Below are positions 48,166 through 60,600 of a stretch of DNA of 64,000 bases, piece by piece (position 1 is the first letter of the stretch; every line of letters begins with the position of its first letter). The notes under the pieces were generated by a model, which was not told where the DNA came from, ran no database searches, and was given only the letters and a program-made list of their open reading frames with translations. The stretch is from Syncephalis fuscata (lineage: Eukaryota > Zoopagomycota > Zoopagomycetes > Zoopagales > Piptocephalidaceae). A program made the position numbers and the translations under genes. Where the stretch lies: assembly GCA_025786725.1 (NCBI GenBank), contig JAHLTZ010000003.1, positions 434,001 to 498,000 on the forward strand, in the 5' to 3' direction.

Positions 48166-50824
48166 ATGTCGGTCACTGCAGCTCAATTACTTTCGATGAC
48201 ACCGCAGCAACTGTCGGTAATGTCACCGCCGCCGCAGTCTCAACCATTGCAACAGCAACAACAACAACAACAACAGCAGCAGCAGCAGCAAGTGCAACAA
48301 CAGATACAGCCATTGCAACAGATGCAACAACAGCAGCAAGTGCAACAACAACAACAGTTGCAGCAACAGATTCAACAACAATTGTTTCAACAGCAGCGAC
48401 TGCAGCAACAAGGTGCGCAATCTGGCAATCCTATGGCTGAATTTCAAGCGCAACTAACACATCCAGCTCTTGCGGCAGGGCAAAATCCACTATTAATGTC
48501 ACAATTGGCAGCTGCTTTTCCTCAACGCATCACAGCTAGTTTTGCACAGCAGCAACCGCAGCAGCAAATACAACAAATGCAATCGCCACAACCACAGCAA
48601 CAACAACAACAACAAGCACCACAACAACAGCAGCAGCAACAACAACAACAACAACAACAGCAGCAGCAGCAGCAGCAGCAGCAGGCACAACAGCTACAGC
48701 AACAGCAGGTACAACAACAGGCACAGATTCAACAGCAACAACAGCAAATGCTACAACAACAACGCCATCATCAATTTCAATTGCAACAACAACTTATGCA
48801 ACAGCAGCAACAGCAGGCTCAGCACCAACAGTTTTCGCAATTGCATGCTGCTGCTGCCGCTGCTGCTGCTGCTAATGCAAACGCAAACGGTCGAGTTGCT
48901 CCTCAGTCAGCACCATCTGCTGCCGCAGTATTAGCTGCCGCTGCTGCAAGTGTTAATTTATTTTCACCCACTGGTAATAACGCAGGAATAGGCAATGTTG
49001 CTATGCAACGATCTGTGACACCTGGCTCAGCAGTAAGCAATGGCAATCCACCTATTGGAACGCCTAAGCCATCTGCTGCGGTAATTTCTAATACTGTTGG
49101 TACACCTATGGGAGATCCAGTATCAGCTCCCAATAATGGCCTCGTAGGATTAACATCACCAGTAATGTCACCAGGAGTAATACCCATGTCGACATCAGTA
49201 ACAATGGCACAACAACAACAGCAACAGCAACAACAACAGGTACAGGTACAGCAACAGCAACACTACCGTTTATTGCAGCAATTATCTTCCACTATGCAAA
49301 ATAGTCAGCTATTAGCACAAGTTCAAACACAAGCTCCTTCGCTTATACCGCAATCTGCTGCTGTAACCATACCATCCATGTCGCAGCCTATGACAATGAA
49401 TGAACAACGACGCTCAACGCCCCAAGCTTCATTAACTGCACCTCTCCACTACCGTCCCATCAGCAACAGTTGCCGGCACAGTCGCAACAGCCACAGTTTA
49501 ATAGCCTATCCACCTCTGTTACACCAACTACAGCATTAGCTACCGAAAGTGGTATGGCTGCAACACAACTACTTCCTATGGGGTAAGTTTTATGATAACT
49601 ACACCTATATTTGGTTATTGATTATGGATATTTAGTACACCAGCCGTTGGATTTGCAATGATACGTTTGTTACAATACGGCGAGCATCTTTGTAATCAAA
49701 ATGGCGAGGTAGGCATTATTAAATGATAGCTTTGCATAATATTTATTATTTTTATAGCAAAAACAGGATCTTAGTTACTGGCATCGATTTGTAGAAGATT
49801 ATTATTCGCCTAATGGCACCATGAAATATACATTATGGAATTCTAAAAATCAAACAAAGCGGTCCTTTGGTAAGTAGTAGTAGTTAAAACTATTATAGGC
49901 TTTTATATCTTACTAACAAGTTGTTTAGAATTAAAAACAAAAGCCATTGCACATTTTTATCATACACATTTTATTTGTGGTGTGCAGTCCATTCAGTTTT
50001 GCATTGAACAAATTAAGGAATTTACGATGACTAATGGATTTTTGGTGGCAGATTGTCCACGGGCCAGCCTACATTATTTATTAGAGGATAATTCTACGGT
50101 AAATAGACATATGATGGATGGTACGTATTATTCAAATATTAATGGATATTAAACAATACAGGTACATGCTACTGGCTCATTACATGTGCGATTTACACAA
50201 GGAATGAAGCTGGAGACTTTAGAGTTTAACACACAGCAACATATTGAACTTGTGCCGCGATCCATACTCCAACAAGTATCCGATGCAGCCACAGCGGCTG
50301 CCAAGCCACCAAGACGGAAAAAAACTGATCCAGCAGTTCTTGGTGGCGATAAAGGCACGTCATCTGGCATGCCAGCTTCATTGGTCAACGAATTTGGTAT
50401 TATACCAGATGCAATGCAAGTACTAGAGGTAATTACACAAAGATTGAGTTGACGATAATTAAAGGATAAATATTAACATATTTATTATCGATAATTAATT
50501 AATTACTAGATGTCAGATACATTCCATCAAATGGGCGATCTTTTCCAATTGTCTGCTTTGGGTGGCAATCAATCACTTCCAATGGGTAAGTTGATAACTA
50601 AACTTATTTAATAAGCATCATGATATATAATTGTTGTCATTAGATGTTATGAAACAGTATTGCTCTTTAGTAGCGGAGATGCAACAGCCCATGACAAGCA
50701 TTGGTGCTAGTACACCTGTTAGTAATAATAGTATGTCAGGTAATCTAACGGGATTTGGGCCAGCTAGTAATGCAAGTACTCCAGTTGTTCAACACGCACC
50801 CGAGCCGACAGCAACAGCGGCTCC

Positions 50825-50857
<33 letters not shown>

Positions 50858-51512
50858 ACAGCAGCAGCAACAACAACAACAACAACAACAGCAGCAGCAG
50901 CAGCAGCAACAACAACAACAACAGGCACAGCAACAATCCCAGCAGCAACCACAACAGTCACAACTGCCTGCCACACCTAATGCGTATACTACTGATATGA
51001 ATCATCTATTTGCATCAACCATGTCCGCGTTTACACCGCAACAACAAGCATTTTTGGCCAGTGTAGCCAATATGACTAATACAGTGCAGCCATCATTAAA
51101 TGCTAATCACTCGATGATGGTGGGTGTAAAGTCGGAACTTAATTCGCATAATAGCATGGATCTTTTGCAATCGCCTGTTCTTGGTAAGTATTAATATTGT
51201 ATTTAATCAAACGTATGTAACTAATAATTGATTGTAGGTGGTATGCTTTCTCCGACAATATCCGGTGAACCAGAGACGGCAGCCACGTCAGGATCACCGA
51301 AATCATCGCAGCCTACACCGGCCGGTATGGCTCCCACTTCGTCAAAGAAACGAAATCGCAATCCGGCATCAGCACCACGTCCACGCAAAAAAGCCAGCTC
51401 GACCAGCAAAGCACCGGCGACTAAAGGAGCTGCCGTGCCAGCAGCTAACACAGGCAATGATGCGGCTCATTCGGGTCACCATCCCACCACACTGGTGACG
51501 GGCAATCCTTAG
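48166..51512 (+). CDS. LIM-domain-binding adaptor (LDB1 / PtaB / Mfg1 family), 976 aa
   Basis: Transcription adaptor; fungal relatives pair with Flo8/Som1-type factors in adhesion and morphogenesis. Exons 48166-49582, 49636-49708, 49758-49869, 49929-50098, 50162-50428, 50510-50585, 50644-51183 and 51238-51512. The first ~470 residues are Gln-rich with an Ala run. The LIM-binding domain spans exons 2-5: RLLQYGEHLCNQNGE, SYWHRFVEDYYSPNG, FICGVQSIQFCIEQIKEF and HVRFTQGMKLETLEFN. A second polyGln tract (about 50826-50935) and a basic Ser/Pro tail (SKKRNRNPASAPRPRKK) that could be a nuclear signal follow. One frame break near 49447 (CTCCAC) needs one base; then the sum is 977 codons. Confidence 0.9.
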
Positions 51513-52160
51513 TAGAGTTCTACACTAGTATTATTCATATTTTATAATCAATTTGCCCATCTCTCTCTTTATCCCTTTTTCTCTTTTTTTCGTCCATATA
51601 TTCTTCGTCAATAACGACTTTTGTATTGTGCTCTTAATACTTTTTATATACATGCCCAATACGGTGCGTGGCACCTTTTATTTTTATTGTTATTACGTGT
51701 GCAAATCGTGATAGCTGGTTTCTTGCATTGCCTTATCTTGCTGTGTCACTTTTCTCTCTTTAAACCACCCACCCGAATTTTCTTTCTCGACAATATTGTT
51801 GTTTTTATCCGTAGTCGGAAACGTCATTGTTAAAATACCACTAGCAATTGGCGTCGTTTCTCGATTAAATCATTATTAAGCATGTTTTATACCATTATTG
51901 TTTCTTTATCCTTTTGATTTGTAATTATAAACAAGTAGTATAGCCGATATTTACAGTTGCACATTGAGTATACATCATGGCATGCAATAATGTCAAGTAA
52001 ATTGAAGTTGTTTGTTTACACACAAAGGTTTACTAGTTAAAATTAAAGCAGCAAAGTTATGAATAAAAATTGTTTTGAAATAATGCATAGCTATGATATA
52101 GCAAAACTACTGCTATCTAAATATTTAAACATCATTTTAAATAGCCGATTACAAGTAATA
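51513..52160. other. 3' intergenic region between convergent genes
   Basis: AT- and T/C-rich noncoding DNA after the LIM-binding gene and the membrane-protein gene, which converge here. Confidence 0.5.
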
Positions 52161-53320
52161 TTAATTGACTTGTTGAGCTATGGTGACATTTTGTAGTTCC
52201 TCATCTCTAGTAGTGGTCACATTATGAGTCGGTATGGTCGTTGGTGTTGGCATCGGCATGGGTTGGCCTGGAACAGTATACATAACATTAGTGGTTGGCA
52301 TTGGACTAGCTGGAACATAGACAATTACAGGCACCATGCCTGGAGGTGCTGTCACTTGAGGATGTTGTGCTGGTTGTATGGTGGCATTCATTTCAATTGG
52401 TACGTCATAATTTTGCATTGCATTTCTTGGCGCCAATGTAATGAGATAGAAGACTACTAATCCAAAACTTATAAATATTGCCAGGCCCAGGAATATAACA
52501 GCAAAGCATAGACAAAGTATGCCATAAAGACACATTAATCGTATTGCTTGCTGTGATAATAGTTAGTTGCTGTTATACATTAATGTAATCATTATTAACT
52601 TGCCTTTTTCTTTTGCATAGTTACATTTGGTGAATTCTTTGGTATTACTAAAATGTACCAGATCGTAATAACAAATCCAAAGATTGCAGCAGTCAAATTG
52701 ATAGCATAGGCAGTAATTCCCATAATGTACATGGTAGAATATATAGAAGATTGGCCCACCCGCAATGCCACGGTGGCAATGCTAAGGACAGCCGAAATAA
52801 AAAGAGCACCCATCCATGTATAAAACATGTATTGTAGAACCATTGCTTTCTTTTTTCCAATGCGCTCTTCCATTGACCGGGCCCTGTGTAAATAAATTGT
52901 TTGTAATATTAGTAAAAAGACTACAGTTTATAGTATCCATGTGTCATTCACTTACCATTGGATGCTGTAATAAGCAAGAATAGCCAGCAAGATGGACAGT
53001 GATGGATACCGCTGGAAATCAATATAGCGATAAAATCGACAAATGCCAATGATGTTTGAATACATTGTACTAGTATTATTGTGTAAGCCAATAATGTATA
53101 TAATTTATGCCAAGGTATATGTATACTTACAAATCAACGGAATTAAAAACAATATCTGTCCCTTGGATTTAGTTTGGCTATAGCGGAATATGGTGAATCC
53201 AGAAATGACAATGTAGATAATTAATTCAATACCATGTACACTTAATAGTGGCCAATTGATATAAAGCAACTGAAGAGCCACATCATCAACATCAAAGCTA
53301 TCAAAATAGTATTCATACAT
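52161..53320 (-). CDS. Seven-helix membrane protein of unknown function, 325 aa
   Basis: Exons on the minus strand: 53320-53127, 53069-52956, 52883-52604 and 52550-52161; the phases fit and the sum is 326 codons. I see about seven hydrophobic segments: near IELIIYIVISGFTIF, QILFLIPLI, LSILLAILAYYSI, MGALFISAVLSIATVAL, LTAAIFGFVITIWYILVI, LMCLYGILCLCFAVIFLGL and SFGLVVFYLITLA. The N-terminus is acidic and aromatic (MYEYYFDSFDVDD). The tail (~85 residues) is Pro/Thr-rich with repeated PMP/PTT. The layout resembles a receptor, but I recognise no GPCR family motif. The third intron starts with GC (AAG|GCAAGT). The first donor choice (TGTAA|GTATAC) is the one that keeps frame. Confidence 0.72.
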
Positions 53321-54608
53321 GGGTGCAGAATAATGTTGTTTCTGTTACTGCTACTTTAAAAGCAAATAGGAATATGAAATAAAAGCTGGATAAAAGTGTT
53401 ACTGCTACTGTCAACGCGAGAGATATTGTCAACTTAAAGGGCGGCGGACTTTTGCAAGTAAAGACTCCGCATTTCTAAATTATTCCAATTTGGTTATTTG
53501 AATGATCAATGGAGCAATAGCGATAGGCCTTTGATATTGGACCAATTTTTATTTATATCCCCAAACTTTGACACTTTATGCCAATCAATGCCAAGAAATT
53601 TGCAAAACCGACAAGAATAGATCTATACCGTAAGCGCATATCCATATTGCTATTTATGCGGCTTTGTATTAGTATAACAAATATGTACAAATTACAAAAC
53701 CATACACTGGAATTTAGATACAGTTAAAGCATACTTGATATACAATTGGCAACTATCTTCATACTTCCACATGCTTCAAAATAATTGTTTTGAATAATAT
53801 TACTATGATTCATACAACTGGTTTTTTTACTATTTTTATTTATTTTATTTATAGATACAACAATTCATGTAGTTACATGTTCCTTTTTATTATTCTATTT
53901 GACTGTCTATTTATATACATTATATTTATTGCTTTTGTTTAATCAGCCTGTATTGCGACAATTGCTTTTAGTTTTGAAAAATTAATTTACATATCAATTA
54001 TAGTTTAAAATATTATTGTAATTAGTATATTATATTAAACATAGTATATTATTAGTATATAAAATAGCTGTTTGTATATTTTATTATGCTTAAATTAGTA
54101 GCATTGGTTATTGATTATTTACTGATGATTATAATTTATTATATTGTTAGATTAGACAGCTAATAGTAATAAAATAATAATCTAGTAAACCCCAGTACTT
54201 TATCATAAGATGAATAAACCATTTGTATATTATATTGAGCGTATGTTATGCAAACAGCTAGTATATATACGAACAATCTCTAGAGTTTCATGTCTTTAGC
54301 TCTATATTTAAATCGCAACAATGTTGCTATTAATCATTTATTACTATTTAAATAATATAGTGCTGCTTATTAAGTGTTTACATACTTGTTGATAAATAAA
54401 TAGTAATCATTATAGTTTACTAAACAATAGGTTGGATGATCAATTATTTTATTAATGATAATAGAAATAGTAGCTCCATAGCAATAATCCTAGTGTAAAT
54501 GAAAACATGATTTGATTGGTTAGACAATTTATACTTTTTCTTTTTCTTTTTTTCATTCTTGTCACAATCGTTTGCATCTTCTTTCAGTCTTTTTTTAAAA
54601 AAGTAATC
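53321..54608. other. Intergenic between divergent membrane-protein gene and HAS1
   Basis: AT-rich noncoding DNA. The HAS1 side ends in a T/C-rich leader (54533-54600) containing TTTCAG, a possible 5'-UTR acceptor. Confidence 0.5.
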
Positions 54609-56637
54609 ATGGGTAAGAAGGCAGTTCAACCTGAAAACGAGGCCAAGGTTGTCATCACTGCACTAGAGGATGAGTGTAAACGCAAACGCAAGAGAAAGTC
54701 GGCGGTCTCTGCAAAAGCAAGCGAAGAAGTAAAGGATGTGCCGGCTAAGACTGATGAACAAACCACTAAGAAAGCCGCCCAGGACAAGGTAGCGAAAAAG
54801 GCACGCAATGTTGAACCAACGACTGAATCTACTAGTGAAAGTGAGAATGAATCAGAATCTGCGGTAAGTGTATGAAAATGATCCAATTGAGTAGTCTATT
54901 TATCTACATATTGAACATTAGTCGAATGTGATCGATATTAAACGTCATGGCAAATTGGACATTCAACGAGAAACTGTAGTTGAAGGTTCAACTGAAGGTG
55001 CACCTACTTATTCTCTGAACTTGGCTTATCCGATGCTACTATGCGGTCAATTGAAGGTATGGGTTTCAAGACAATGACAACGGTCCAATCACGTACTATT
55101 CCACCTCTACTGGCTGGTAGAGATGTACTCGGTGCTGCCAAGACGGGCAGTGGCAAGACAATGGCCTTTTTGTACCAGCTGTAGAAATGCTAAATAGACT
55201 AAAGTTTAAACCACGTAATGGTAAGTAGTAGATTACAATACTATAGCTAATTAACAACACTCATTAATCTACTATTTGTATCAATGCAATAATATTAGGC
55301 ACTGGTGTAATTATTATTTCACCCACAAGAGAATTGGCATTGCAAATATTTGGTGTGGCCAAAGATTTAATGGAGCATCATAACCAAACGTTTGGTATTA
55401 TTATGGGTGGTGCCAATCGTAAGGCAGAGGCTGATAAGCTTATTAAAGGTGTCAACTTAATTGTAGCCACACCTGGTCGTCTTCTTGATCATTTACAGAA
55501 CACAAAAGGTTTTCTAGTAAAGAATCTAAAGGCACTGGTCATTGATGAAGCAGATCGTATTTTAGAATGTGGATTTGAAGATGAAATGAAACAAATTGTC
55601 AAGATTCTACCATCTGAAAGCCGTCAATCGATGCTATTTTCAGCCACCCAAACTACAAAGGTTGAAGATTTGGCACGTGTTTCGTTGCGAAAGGGTCCGC
55701 TTTACATCAATGTCGATGAACACAAAGCCGATTCGACTGCCGACGGTCTCGAGCAAGGCTACGTTGTTTGCGAGAGTGATCAGCGCTTTTTATTGCTATT
55801 TACCTTCTTGAAAAAAAACCTTCGTAAAAAGGTTATCGTCTTTTTCTCCTCATGTAATTCAGTCAAATACCACGGCGAATTATTGAACTACATTGATGTA
55901 CCTGTGCTTGATCTACACGGTAAACAGAAACAACAAAAGCGTACCAACACTTTCTTTGAATTTGTCAATGCCGAATCAGGTATTTTACTCTGTACGGATG
56001 TAGCAGCCCGTGGCCTTGATATTCCAGCCGTTGATTGGATTATCCAATATGATCCGCCCGATGATCCACGCGATTATATTCATCGAGTTGGCCGTACTGC
56101 CCGAGCAGGTAGTCGTGGACGATCACTTTTATTTTTACTGCCTAGTGAACTCGGCTTTTTACGCTTCCTTAAACACGCTAAAGTACCATTAAACGAGTAC
56201 CAATTCCCACTTAAGAAATTGGCCAATGTTCAGACACAGGTAAATATTTATATTTATATTACAACATTTAGCAATACTAATAGTATAATAATAATATATT
56301 TATTAATTAATAGCTTGAGAAGCTAATTGAAAAGAATTACTATTTAAACAAGTCAGCCCGCGATGGATTCCGCTCCTACTTGCAAGCTTATGCCTCGTAT
56401 TCACTTAAACAGATCTTTAATGTAAACCAGCTTGATTTAGCAAAAGTAGCACGGGCTTTTGGCTTTACTGTACCGCCCAAAGTGAATCTATCGATTGGCA
56501 CGGATGCCAAGGGCGATAAACGACAACAACAACGACGACAAGCTTACCGTAATGATGGATCAGCGGCGACTACACATCATAAGACGAAACGAGCCAATGC
56601 CAATCCAAGTGAAGGTGCCCACCAATGGTCGCGCTAG
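54609..56637 (+). CDS. HAS1: HAS1 (DDX18), DEAD-box RNA helicase for ribosome assembly, 606 aa
   Basis: ATP-dependent RNA helicase of 40S/60S assembly in the nucleolus. Exons 54609-54863, 54922-55220, 55299-56239 and 56314-56637. I start at MGKKAV; the upstream in-frame Met adds an implausible hydrophobic stretch from the T-rich leader. The N-terminus is Lys/Glu-rich. Motifs: Q-motif region [11 protein letters not shown], motif [10 protein letters not shown], Ia PTRELALQ, Ib [16 protein letters not shown] (DEAD), III SATQT, then GLDIPAVDW and [10 protein letters not shown] (VI). The C-terminus [13 protein letters not shown] is typical of HAS1. Two single-base breaks (about 55008 and 55170) lie just before and just after motif I; adding one base at each makes 607 codons. 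An essential gene broken twice points to sequence error. Confidence 0.94.
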
Positions 56638-57692
56638 TAATAAAATCTATAAATGGATAAATTATTTCAATTCGATCACTCATTCTCATTGTTAAAAAGG
56701 CAATGATTGATTTGACATACGTAAAAGTGATTTATTAATTAGTGTATTGATTGAAAACTGTTTAATTGTAGTGGCTGTATGTTCACAATGCTTTATTTGG
56801 CCCGACTGTAAAGGGAAAAAGACTGCTTTGATTTAAACAGCGATAAAAGATATTTACAAAAAATATTTATCTATCTATAGGCAAGCCAGTATAAAATAGA
56901 TTCTTTCTTTTTTTCTGCTCAGTTCTTTGTTCTTTATCGTTTAGTCTAGTATCAACTATATACTAAACGACAAAGATATATTATACAACCACAAGGATTA
57001 ACAACCATCGTAATTCTATAACTGTTGATTGAGTGTCATGCAGCTATTTTATCACATCATCATCGTTACATTTTTATAACATTTTATTATTTCTATTAAA
57101 CACCACTATCAACATATATATCTTTTTCTCCTTATTCTCTTTCCAACTGATCCCGACCCGTTTCGTATCTCTCGCCTTTCACTTTCAACTCTCTCACTCT
57201 CTCACTCTCTTCTACATTGAGATACGTACAAACCACAAAAGCACGTACACAATCCATAAAACTACACAAGATAGCACGTACATCGCGTGACAGGGAGGGA
57301 GAGCGTTAAAAGAAGACGGATGTCGACTGTTTTCTTGTCATCCAATTAGCATATACTCTTTCATCTATAAAGCGAACAACGTCAACTGTATTGCGATCGA
57401 TGGTTGTAGTCGTAGCAGACACTTTGCTACTTGTATTTCTTTTATTTTCTTCGTTTCTCTATACTGCGATCTGTGCCGTTTACTACTGATTGCCAGTAGC
57501 CTTTTGTAATCACTGCTGTATTTGTGGACGGTATTCTTTTACTATTGTTTCACAGACTAGGATCTTTTGCATAACCAGTTGTTCATTTAAGACTTTATTG
57601 AACGTTGTAAGTAGAGTAACTTATAGTAGCAATTACTGCTAGTCGCATATAACCTTGTATATACTCACTGCATTTAAGTAGTACCACTCGAC
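56638..57692 (+). other. Intergenic, HAS1 to O-GlcNAc transferase
   Basis: Noncoding, with T/C-rich and CTCTCACTCT runs (57190-57215); probably the long leader and promoter of the downstream gene. Confidence 0.5.
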
Positions 57693-60600
57693 ATGCAGCA
57701 TCAGGAAAAAACGACAACGGGTCAACCGCATGGAGTCGGCTATCCTTCCTATAGATCGCAGCTTAGTTATACACAAAACCAAGCCTCTTTGGCAGCAACA
57801 GCTGTAGATATGACAGACTCAAGTATTCCGTACAGCTTAACCAGCATATCAACAGGCACTTCTCCTCAAGATACTGAAATGGTGGATTCTATGGCAGTTA
57901 TGAGTTCAATGATGATGAATTCTCCCTATGAACATAATCTACTTAAAAATACAGCTAGAAATAGTACAACTACTGGTGGTACAAACCTTATTAGCGCTGA
58001 TATTAATAATACAGCAGCCTATGATGCTACAATGCCTGTAAATTATACGGCCACTGGACATGCCAACAATCCAATTGCTTCATCTCGTTACTTTAACCGA
58101 GTGTTACCCGATCAACAACAACAACAACATAGTACAGGTGGGTTAGCAAGATCGCGTACTATAGATGGTCGATTACGTGGATCTACAGGTGTATCATCTG
58201 TACTTTCCCATGGTAGAGACACCACAACATGCAGTGGTATTTCTAATGCATTTGCCTCTCATCATCGTCAATCTTCATTAAATACAGTGGATCATTTATC
58301 AATAGGCAATAGAGGTGGAATATTGCCTTCACTGCCTAATGAGTTACTTGCAACACAATGTTATGAAGGAAAGACGAATATTGGTGGAGCATTCCATATG
58401 CCAGCAGATACAACAATTAATACGCAAAGTAATCCAATTGGCAATTCATTACCTTCAGATGATATAAGCACTTCGTCACAACTTTTATCTGCTCGTACAC
58501 TTCATGAAGCTTATCATACACAATTACAGCAACAACAACAACAACAACAACATGTATCTGATACTTCTTTATCGCCTCAATCAGCTGCAGCTGCAGCCGT
58601 AGCCGTAGCTGCACTTTCAATGCTTCAACAACAACAACAACAACAACAACAACAGTTAACACCTCAATTTCAAATGATGGCACAACAGCCTATAAATTCA
58701 TTAGTGCAAAATCATATTCAAGCTGGTACATATAATGAAGTAGTATCACTTGTATCTGGATTACAACAACAACAACAGCAATCTACATATAGTTTGTATC
58801 CTTCTGCCTCAGCTGTTGTTATAGCTGCTGCTGCTGCCGCTGCTGCTGCCGCTGGAGGAGGCGTAGGCGGTAATAATCCATCAGCAATCCGTTATTCTTT
58901 ACCTGCTATGATGATCCCACCACCTTCACCAAACATTTATCCATTTCTTGCTGTAGCTGACGATAAATGGAGACGTGATTCTACCTGGGGTGGCGTGGCA
59001 AGTCCACGACAACAATACTATGATCCAGTACGTCCTCATGCAGATTTAACGCATATGGGGCGACGAGCACCGAATGCTGATTATTCACGATTAATGCGTG
59101 AATATGGACGGCCAGTTGAAGAGATTATGGCAGCAGCAGCAACGGGACAATTACCACAAGATCCACAAGCTCGCCAATTACTTGCAGTTGCTGCTGCTGC
59201 AGTTGCTGCCAATACTCATCATGGGCCATTATCTCCTACACAGACATTAACGCCTACACACCCACAACAACAACAACAACATCACCACCACCATCATCAC
59301 CCACAACAACAACATTTGCATTCACATCAAACGCAATCATCACATCATGCATTGGGACTACCATCAGCTTCATTAGCAGCTGCAGTGGCGGCTGCACAAC
59401 ATCAACAGCAACAACGACATCAACGACATCCTCATCCACTATCTCAAGTGCATTATCAGCACACACCAACACTAGCAAACCCTTCTTCTACAACACGTCA
59501 ACGTGTAGCTATACGGCAACAACAACAACAACAGCAACAACAACAACATCAGTTATTAGCTGCTGCTGCTGCCGCTACACCACCCAATTCGGCATTATTG
59601 CCATTGAATGCTAATAGTTCATTAGTAACTTCAATAGCAGGCATATCGGCACTTCCTTCCGACCTTGCCTATCAAGATATTCACAGTGAAGCACTGCGTG
59701 GTAAGTTAAACCATTTAATAGCATGTATTTATAACTAATATGTAACTAGATCGATTGCTGGCACAGGCTCATAGTATGTATGCAACAAAGCCTCGTGACA
59801 ATTCACTTTTACCTTTATTAAGCCTAATTCACACACATCATCCGGATCATTTACCTACAATGCTATTGATGGCATGTGTTTATTTTGCACATCAGCATTA
59901 TCAAATGTCACTTCATTATAATGTGGAAATTTTAAAACGTGATAGTCAATATGTTGAGGCTATGAGCAATATTGGCACAACACTGCGTGGTATGGGTCGA
60001 CACACCGAAGCTGAAGCTTGGTGGTGGCGGGCCATTCAACTTCGACCCAATTACTGGGATGCTGTGGACAATTTAGTCGGTGTTCTATGTAGCGTTGGCC
60101 CCGAAGGCAAGGCTGATCCAGTTCGATATCGTGAAGCACTTAAAGTATGCGATTTTGTAGGTGCCAATGTTATTGCCGTAATGGCTGTGCTATTGTACGG
60201 GCCAGTCAGATACCACGTCTACAAAATGTACTTCATGTTTCAGCCAATCTACACTATCAACTAGGTGCACTAGATGCTGCTCGACGTGAATATGAACGCG
60301 TGCTGCGTGTCATGTTCAACGGCATTACTGTTGAATCGATTATTATGCGTATTGCTCAAACATTTGGCCAATCATCGGGCAATTTGCTATTATTACTTCC
60401 TGAACAAGCAGTTAATCTAGCCTCTATTTTATTCCCTGCAACCGACGGCATTCTACCTAGTTTAACTAACACTACTGCTACAACCATGCAGCCAATGGAC
60501 CAGTTAATGGAGCGAGTCACGAACTTTCTACGGCTCAACAGCAACAAAGTAATCAAGTAACAGCAACTATTTTATTAACACTGGCCAAATGGCACCAAGA

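Noticed and set aside
48223-48724. Poly-Leu and poly-Ala ORFs opposite the Gln tracts
   Set aside because: Shadows of CAG/CAA repeats in the LIM-binding gene.
54516-54608. Upstream in-frame start of HAS1
   Set aside because: Would add a Phe/Leu-rich segment translated from the T-rich leader, unlike any HAS1.
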